Shown here piece after piece: positions 59,059 through 64,000 of a stretch of 64,000 nucleotides of DNA (position 1 is the stretch's first letter; every line of letters starts with the position of its first letter). The stretch is from Nansenia antarctica (taxonomy: Eukaryota; Chordata; Actinopteri; Argentiniformes; Microstomatidae). The notes below the pieces were generated by a model. That model was not told the origin of the DNA and made no database searches. It saw nothing but the letters and a program-made list of their open reading frames with translations. Location of the stretch: positions 6,199,674 to 6,263,673 of the forward strand of contig OZ022358.1 of assembly GCA_963989245.1 (NCBI GenBank), given 5' to 3'. The translations under genes were made by a program, and so were the position numbers.

Positions 59059-59229
59059 TTGGGGCTACTATGCCGCTAACCAATCAAAACCCGTTAAAGC
59101 GTCACCTGACTTGACGTCTGCCAATGATATTCCTTCAAAATACGGAACTAGGAAGTAAACAACGTATTATCTGGAAAGACGAGAAGACTGAGTTGTTTCG
59201 GATAACTTTACTGTCAAGTAATGTTTCAG
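59059..59229 (+). promoter_or_regulatory. Candidate promoter and first exon, possibly bidirectional
   Basis: CCAAT motifs in both orientations (ATTGG at 59057-59061, CCAAT at 59079), a TGACGTC half CRE (59111-59117) and an ETS-like CGGAACTAGGAAGT lie before a plausible plus-strand exon. That exon ends GTTTCAG|GTAAGA (GT at 59230-59231). On the minus strand a donor GGATC|GTAAGT at 58711-58712 could give matrin-3-like copy B a new first exon. I find no plus-strand coding exon downstream within the window. Confidence 0.4.
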
Positions 59230-59604
59230 GTAAGATTTGCACGTCATACTAATTCATATCACATATTAATGAACAAGTCCATGTCATGTTGTGTCAATAC
59301 AAACATGTTCTAATATGCTATTTTAGTGAAAAATCCAACCAAACGTCACCCGCGATTGTGAAGCTAATGAATTAACAAGCTATCTAACTTTAAAGGGTAC
59401 AATAGCTAAGTTACCAATGTCAACTATGTCTATTCTCAATCATTTCAGTAATAATTGTGCCAAATTGGGACCAGTAACATTAACTTGTGTGTGAGTACGT
59501 TACAGTACCGTATTTTCCGGACTATAAGTCGCACCCGAGTATAAGTCGCAGCAGACCAAAAATGGGTCATGAAGAGGAAAAAACCACATATAAGTCGCAT
59601 GGTT

Positions 59605-59628
59605 CAAGGGAACGGGCTTGGCGGAATC

Positions 59629-59666
<38 letters not shown>

Positions 59667-59691
59667 TGGCACTGTGAAGAGACATGAGAGG
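59605..59691 (+). repeat. 28S rRNA gene fragment captured in the transposon
   Basis: Eighty-seven bases from CAAGGGAACGGGCTTGGCGG to GAAGAGACATGAGAGG match, from memory, the conserved large-subunit rRNA segment containing GAAAGAAGACCCTGTTGAGC and TTGACTCTAGTCTGGCAC. One base appears to differ (CACTGTGAAGAG for CACGGTGAAGAG). It is sense-oriented, with sharp edges against non-rRNA sequence. It is not a functional rRNA gene. Confidence 0.85.
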
Positions 59692-59843
59692 ATTTGTAAG
59701 CCCAGGAAGGACATAATTCACGTTAAAACTTCTTCTGAAAGGTTAGAAATACTTAAATTATCGAGTGTAAAGCCAGGGCTAGCTAGCGCGTTGCTAACGA
59801 AGGTTAGCAAAATGGCGTCGCGGGAGCAAGCAAACAGGATGGA

Positions 59844-60410
59844 ACAGCCTCTGAAAGGTAATAAATGACTTTAATATCGTGTATAACGTTCATAATAGCG
59901 TGTATAACGTTCATAATATAGTGCTTAATGTCCACATTGTCGAGTGTAACGACTATTTATCGTGTATAAGGCCATGACAAAGATAGCTTGGTGAAAAACG
60001 GAAGTAGTTAGGATGAAGGGCGGCCTACAAACAATGCAACATTGAACAGCCTCTGAAAGGTAATAAATGACTTTAATATCGTGTATAACGTTCATAATAT
60101 CGTGTATAAGGTCCATAATATCATGTTTAATGTCCACATTGTCGTGTGTAATGTCCACATTGTCGAGTATAATGGCTATTCTATCGCGTATGTGGCGCTA
60201 GCGGAAGTAGCAAAATAGCCTCGCGGGGGTAACTTAGCAACATAGAACAGTCTCTGGAAGGAATAAATGACTTTAATATCGTTTATAACGTCCATAACAT
60301 TGTGTATAAGGTCCATAACATCATGTTTAATGTCCACATTGTCGTGTTTAATGTCCACATTGTCAAGTATAATGGCTATTCTATCGTGTATGAGGCGCTA
60401 GCGGAAGTTA
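59844..60410 (+). repeat. About 200-bp tandem repeat, three copies
   Basis: Each copy starts with ACAG(C/T)CTCTG(A/G)AAGG and TAATATCG, followed by runs of (G)TGTATAACGTTCATAATAT and TTTAATGTCCACATTGTCG-type subrepeats, and ends near CTATTCTATCG. Starts lie near 59844, 60046 and 60246. Noncoding. Confidence 0.8.
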
Positions 60411-60561
60411 CTCCTTGGTTCATGTCAGTCAGAGATTACCGTATGTCAGTTCATGTCAGTCAGAGATTATGAATTATTGATATATAAGTCGCACCTGACT
60501 ATAAGTCGCAGGACCAGCCAAAGTATGAAAAAAACCGCGACTTATAGTCCGGAAAATACGG

Positions 60562-61052
60562 TATACGTGTGTGCAAGCATGTTTTTGATATTGTCAATCG
60601 TCTCACTTTTACGAGGTGAGCTGGTAAGACAAAACCCAAGACTAAATGTATCTTCACTTGCCTTGCCTATAATTGACGAGACTAGACAAAGATTCAAGTG
60701 TTTAGAGAACATTTATAACACTAGTGTGTTTTCGCAGTGCAAACACAGACACATGTCTGTACATGGTAGGTTGTTAGATTTGCATGTGCATCTCCCTTTC
60801 ACACATTTTGTTTTTTTGCAGGAGCAGTATACAAGCTCTAAAACTGAAATATTTGTCCCGTCTGCATATTATGCACTGGGCGGGAAGAAGATGTGGTTTT
60901 TTATTTAGGCTGAACGTAGTGGTAGTCTTTGAGCGGAGAAGTCTAGGCTTTGGTGGTGTATAATTTTCAGTTTGACCTTCTGCTTCTACTACATTGTAAG
61001 GGAGGGGGGGGAGGGAAGGGAGAGAGAGAGAGAGAGACATATGATACTCTAT
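60562..61052. other. No recognised gene; short GA repeat
   Basis: The ORF at 60453-60908 crosses the transposon end and has no domain. A (GA)n tract lies at about 61018-61038 just before the hAT terminus. Confidence 0.4.
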
Positions 61053-62016
61053 CAGTGTTTCCTCTACATGCATTTCATCGTGGCGGACCGCCACGATGGA
61101 ATTTCCTCCGCCACCATTCAGATTTCTCAAAAAAAAAAAAAAAAAAATTTAGGCCGCTTTTCAGACCTTCACATCGCTAGACACACCCACAAGCGCGAAG
61201 CGACGCGCTTGCAAAACTGTTTTGTGATTGGTCGAATACATCTAGGCTGCGTGTAGTCTACAAACTACTTCAAATGTTACAATATGCGCGACGACGGTGC
61301 TGGATCCTGGATCTGTGCATCGGTGTGCAGGAAGAACACGGAGCAGGCGCCAGACCAGACTAGATGATCGTGGAGTGAAGATATTATGAAAGTGTACGTG
61401 CTTGTCGATCACCCGTCGCATCGCGTACGCTTTAATAATCTCTTCACTCCACAATCATCTAGTCTGGTCTGGCGCCTGCTCCGTCTGTTTTTCTTCCTGC
61501 ACACAGGTAAACAGATCCAGGATCCAGCAGCGTCTTCGGGCTCGCGCAAACAAACCCGGCGAATTTTTTTACTTGCCCCAGGCAAGCGTTACTGTTGAAC
61601 CCTGCTGATACATGATTCTTCCCTGCACATTGACAATGTTTTCTCTCTCCTCTTTCTTCTGCGTTGTGAAGGGATCCACTGCAGCGTACACGAAAAGCGG
61701 CTACTGTGTCAACCGCTTCCCATAATAGTTACAACAACCATAAAGCCTCCATAATGATAATGAAAAGAAGGGGAGACGAATTTTTTATTGACAACGGAAT
61801 TACATGCTGGAAAAACATGCAGACACAGACAATAAGAGACACACGGGAGAAGTACGGGAAAACATTTTATTTTTTTTGGCCATCCTCGAGTTTTGGCTGA
61901 AATTACGTCGTTGTTTTGAGCGCGCGTGCGCGTTTCATGCGCGTGCACGCGGAAAAAATCGCGGGCGCGGTCAACGCTACCCGCCACCATTGTAAAAATT
62001 CCTGGAGGAAACACTG
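61053..62016. mobile_element. hAT-like element, same family as in copy A
   Basis: Termini CAGTGTTTCCTC (61053) and GAGGAAACACTG (ending 62016), with a perfect 5-bp target duplication TCTAT (61048-61052 and 62017-62021). The TIR-proximal GGCGG.CCGCCACGA hairpin and the segment 61765-61865 match the element at 36923-38277. The interior differs: here it has a palindrome at 61294-61540. Confidence 0.88.
61294..61540. repeat. Inverted repeat, ~95-bp arms
   Basis: The left arm (CTGGATCCTGGATCTG...GACCAGACTAGATGAT, to about 61380) is matched by its complement from about 61443 to 61540 (ATCATCTAGTCTGGTCTGGC...CAGATCCAGGATCCAG). About 60 bp separate the arms. Confidence 0.85.
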
Positions 62017-62432
62017 TCTATGCATTGTAATAGTAATGCTTCCAACGTTATAGCCTAGTTTATTTACAACTCTCCTAATCTGTTTCCCCAGGTAACCCCA
62101 GATGCTCAGCCCTGGACTGCACTGCACATCTTCTGGACCTGACCTGACAGGGCTGACCCTGACCCATTGATGCCTTGTTCATATCTTGTTCATGTCATAT
62201 CTTAGCTTGTTTATATCATATTGTTAATAATGTTCATGTCATATCATATCATATTAATCTTAGCTTGTTTATATCATATTGTTCTTATAAATAACTTATA
62301 TTGCTATAAAACACACCTGCAGCCTCCTGTACTGATTTTTCCCTTCTCTTGCGGGCTCTTTCAATGTTTCGTATGTTGGCATACTGCATATAGCATTGTC
62401 TATGGTAGCCAATATTGTGGTTATAGTGGTTC

Positions 62433-63060
62433 TCCAGCTGCACAGCCGCAGAGAGGAAAGCGCTACAGAGAGTCGTGAGATCGGCCCAGAAGATCATCGG
62501 CGCCCCCCTCCCCTCTCTGGAAGAGCTGTACAACACACGCTGCCTCAGGAAGGCCTCCAAGATCTCCAGAGACCCATCCCACCCTGGGAACGAACACTTT
62601 GTTCGGCTGCCCTCGGGCAGGCGGTTCAGGACCATGTCCGCAAGGACAAATAGACTGAAGCTCAGTTTCTACCCCAGGGCCATTCAGGCCCTGAACACAG
62701 CAAAGACCTAGGTTCTAGGCCCTGGACAATCTAGACAATTTGATGGCAGCTACTAGATTGTAATCAAGTGCAATACTGAAACACAACTGTGAACATTTCA
62801 AACCTGCAAACTGCGACACTTTAAATGAATGTGCAATAATACTATGTGCAATATGACAACCCTCGGGTACATAAGGTTCAGAGATAGGAAATGTTAGGAT
62901 ATGTATAGCATAGCATAGAGTACAGCACAGTGTTTTATTTGTATAGTATAGTATAGTGGATAGTGTACATAGCCTTTATTTATGTAAACCAGCTCTTTTC
63001 CCTTCTTGTTTTTAGTATTTTTTTTCCTAGCACCAGGGGAGCCCCCCCCTCCCAATATAA
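62433..63060 (+). mobile_element. LINE 3' end with ORF2 C-terminus
   Basis: The frame ending at 62709-62711 reads VRSAQKIIGAPLPSLEELYN, then CLRKASKI, HPGNEHFVRLPSGRRFR and FYPRAIQALN, the C-terminal region of a non-LTR ORF2. The 3' UTR follows and is shared with 32730-33010. The clade is not determined. The rest of the LINE is absent upstream. Confidence 0.75.
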
Positions 63061-63629
63061 TACCTATAGTTATATTTTTTTTTTTTACAGCCCTTTCTGC
63101 AATTTGGCTTTCTGCAGTGTGAAGATTCACCCACTGTAGAGAACAATGTACAAATTTGGTCCAACTTGCATCTGAAAATGCTGTAATATCGTCCGTTCGG
63201 TTTGTTAAATGCATACAACACTCCATAATTCATCACATCTCGTTATTTCCCCGCGGTTGCTAGGGTTAACATAGTCAGTTGCTAGGGTTAACAGCCATTG
63301 TTTACATTTCGGGGTCCTAATGAAGCCGTACTCGAATTCTGATTGGTTTATCAACTAGAGCGACCAGCGATGTGCCTGAGCAGACAGACTATTAAAAAAT
63401 AAGTTTGTGAAAATCTCCGACATAATACAGCTGCAAACAAAATTGTTATAGACTTAAGAGAATTACTTAATATCGTATGTAAGAGATCGTTTACTCTGTA
63501 GATGGAAAAAGATAAACTTCGCGATAAACGCATTCGGCCCACCACCTATTTCCCGTTGTTACCGCCACCATGCGGGTCTGACCAATTCCTGGAACAAAAA
63601 ATGTTCCATAGCATAGGGCGTTCTATCCA
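63061..63629. other. No recognised gene
   Basis: Contains a short doubled GTTGCTAGGGTTAACA motif (63256-63293) and a stretch near 63553-63590 (GTTGTTACCGCCACCA.GCG.GTCTGAC) similar to 43799-43829. No coding evidence. Confidence 0.35.
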
Positions 63630-64000
63630 GGGTTCGAGTTATGTGGGAGCCAATGGGAGCTGAGCTCCCATAGAGATGGTCTGAGGCTCTCTGAGCTCCC
63701 ATGAAGGCAGTAAAATCAAAAATCTGTGGGGGTCGCTAATAATACATTACCACAACTATTATTTGATCAAAATGTCAATGTAATGAATATTATTTAATTT
63801 ATATTATAAATATTGTAAAATAAACACGTTTTCCAAAAGAACTACGCGCACCATTAATCTCCTGTGAATGACAGTATGCCTTTGACTGCCTGCACTTCAC
63901 CACCAAGACACCATGGGGCGCAGTAGAATATTGTGCAACAGCAAAAGGTTGATTAATCAGCTGTGCGGTAAACCGTTGGAACACACAGTGCACAGCTGAT
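63630..64000 (+). mobile_element. hAT-type terminus, relative of the exon-3 element
   Basis: Starts CAGGGTTCGAGTTATGTGG and is the inverse-orientation homologue of about 9800-10115. It shares the AGCTCCCAT inverted motifs and the ATTATTTGATCAAAATGTCA stretch. It runs off the end of the window, so its other end and any transposase are not visible. Confidence 0.85.

Larger units (their letters stand above)
59508..60561. mobile_element. Mariner-like nonautonomous element with TA target
   Basis: Termini CCGTATTTTCCGGACTATAA at left and the exact complement at right (ending 60561), flanked by TA. Subterminal TAAGTCGCA motifs repeat on both sides. No transposase. The interior carries a 28S rRNA fragment and about three copies of a ~200-bp tandem repeat. 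Confidence 0.88.

Noticed and set aside
59605..59691. Functional rRNA gene
   Set aside because: Only 87 bases are present, embedded in a transposon.
62285..62635. Minus-strand ORF with an HRQCYMQYANI motif
   Set aside because: It might be a relic exon of a transposon-related gene, but it overlaps the LINE C-terminus on the other strand and has no support beyond one motif.

Overview
This is a vertebrate nuclear window, most probably from a teleost fish. The evidence is split genes with GT-AG introns, long CA/TG microsatellites, and a transposon mix typical of teleosts: L2-like and other LINEs, a tRNA-derived SINE, hAT, piggyBac, Tc1/mariner-like and BEL/Pao elements. No bacterial-style genes, operons or CRISPR arrays are present. 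The species cannot be read from the sequence.

Layout. (1) 1-3.1 kb: the 3' end of an L2-like LINE carrying an in-frame 42-bp repeat, a 28-bp minisatellite, and a 0.4-kb near-perfect palindrome. (2) 3.2-12.2 kb, plus strand: a multi-exon gene I cannot match to any known family. It encodes a coiled-coil protein with a Lys/Ser-rich tail and appears to have a TATA/CRE promoter. Its first intron holds a 3.6-kb hAT-type element built of nested palindromes. One of its exons was duplicated, and one of the two copies was then broken by another hAT element. (3) 14.0-18.1 kb, plus strand: a complete cationic amino acid transporter gene (SLC7A2/CAT-2-like; 11 coding exons, 619 codons) with two consecutive GC-AG introns. 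(4) 18.4-25.8 kb: a transposon cluster with a piggyBac element carrying an intron-containing, decayed transposase, and a LINE with a 520-codon reverse transcriptase ORF. (5) 25.8-58.5 kb, minus strand: two tandem units, each with a 5'-truncated slc7a fragment plus a complete-looking 20-coding-exon matrin-3-like gene. The genes encode about 1098 aa (copy A) and about 1062 aa (copy B), with matrin zinc fingers and four RRM-like domains. The slc7a fragments match the 3' part of the intact gene in inverted orientation. Unit 1 was later hit by a 5.6-kb composite TA-target element containing BEL/Pao and LINE remains, and by a 1.35-kb hAT. Unit 2 was hit by a Tc1 element. (6) 58.5-64 kb: a truncated SINE, a candidate bidirectional promoter, a mariner-like element that has captured 87 bp of 28S rRNA, a second hAT of the family found in copy A, a LINE 3' end, and a hAT terminus running off the window.

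How it fits together. The intact transporter moves Arg/Lys/ornithine across the plasma membrane. The matrin-3-like proteins are expected to be nuclear RNA-binding proteins. No functional link between the two is evident; they are joined by segmental duplication. The main interest is (a) the unrecognised coiled-coil gene with its exon duplication, and (b) the matrin-3-like pair. In the pair, copy A appears to have lost its original poly(A) signal, while copy B has lost the copy-A-type first exon and promoter and 15 residues of RRM2. All exon coordinates are my reading of splice motifs and reading frame, without transcripts or database searches.
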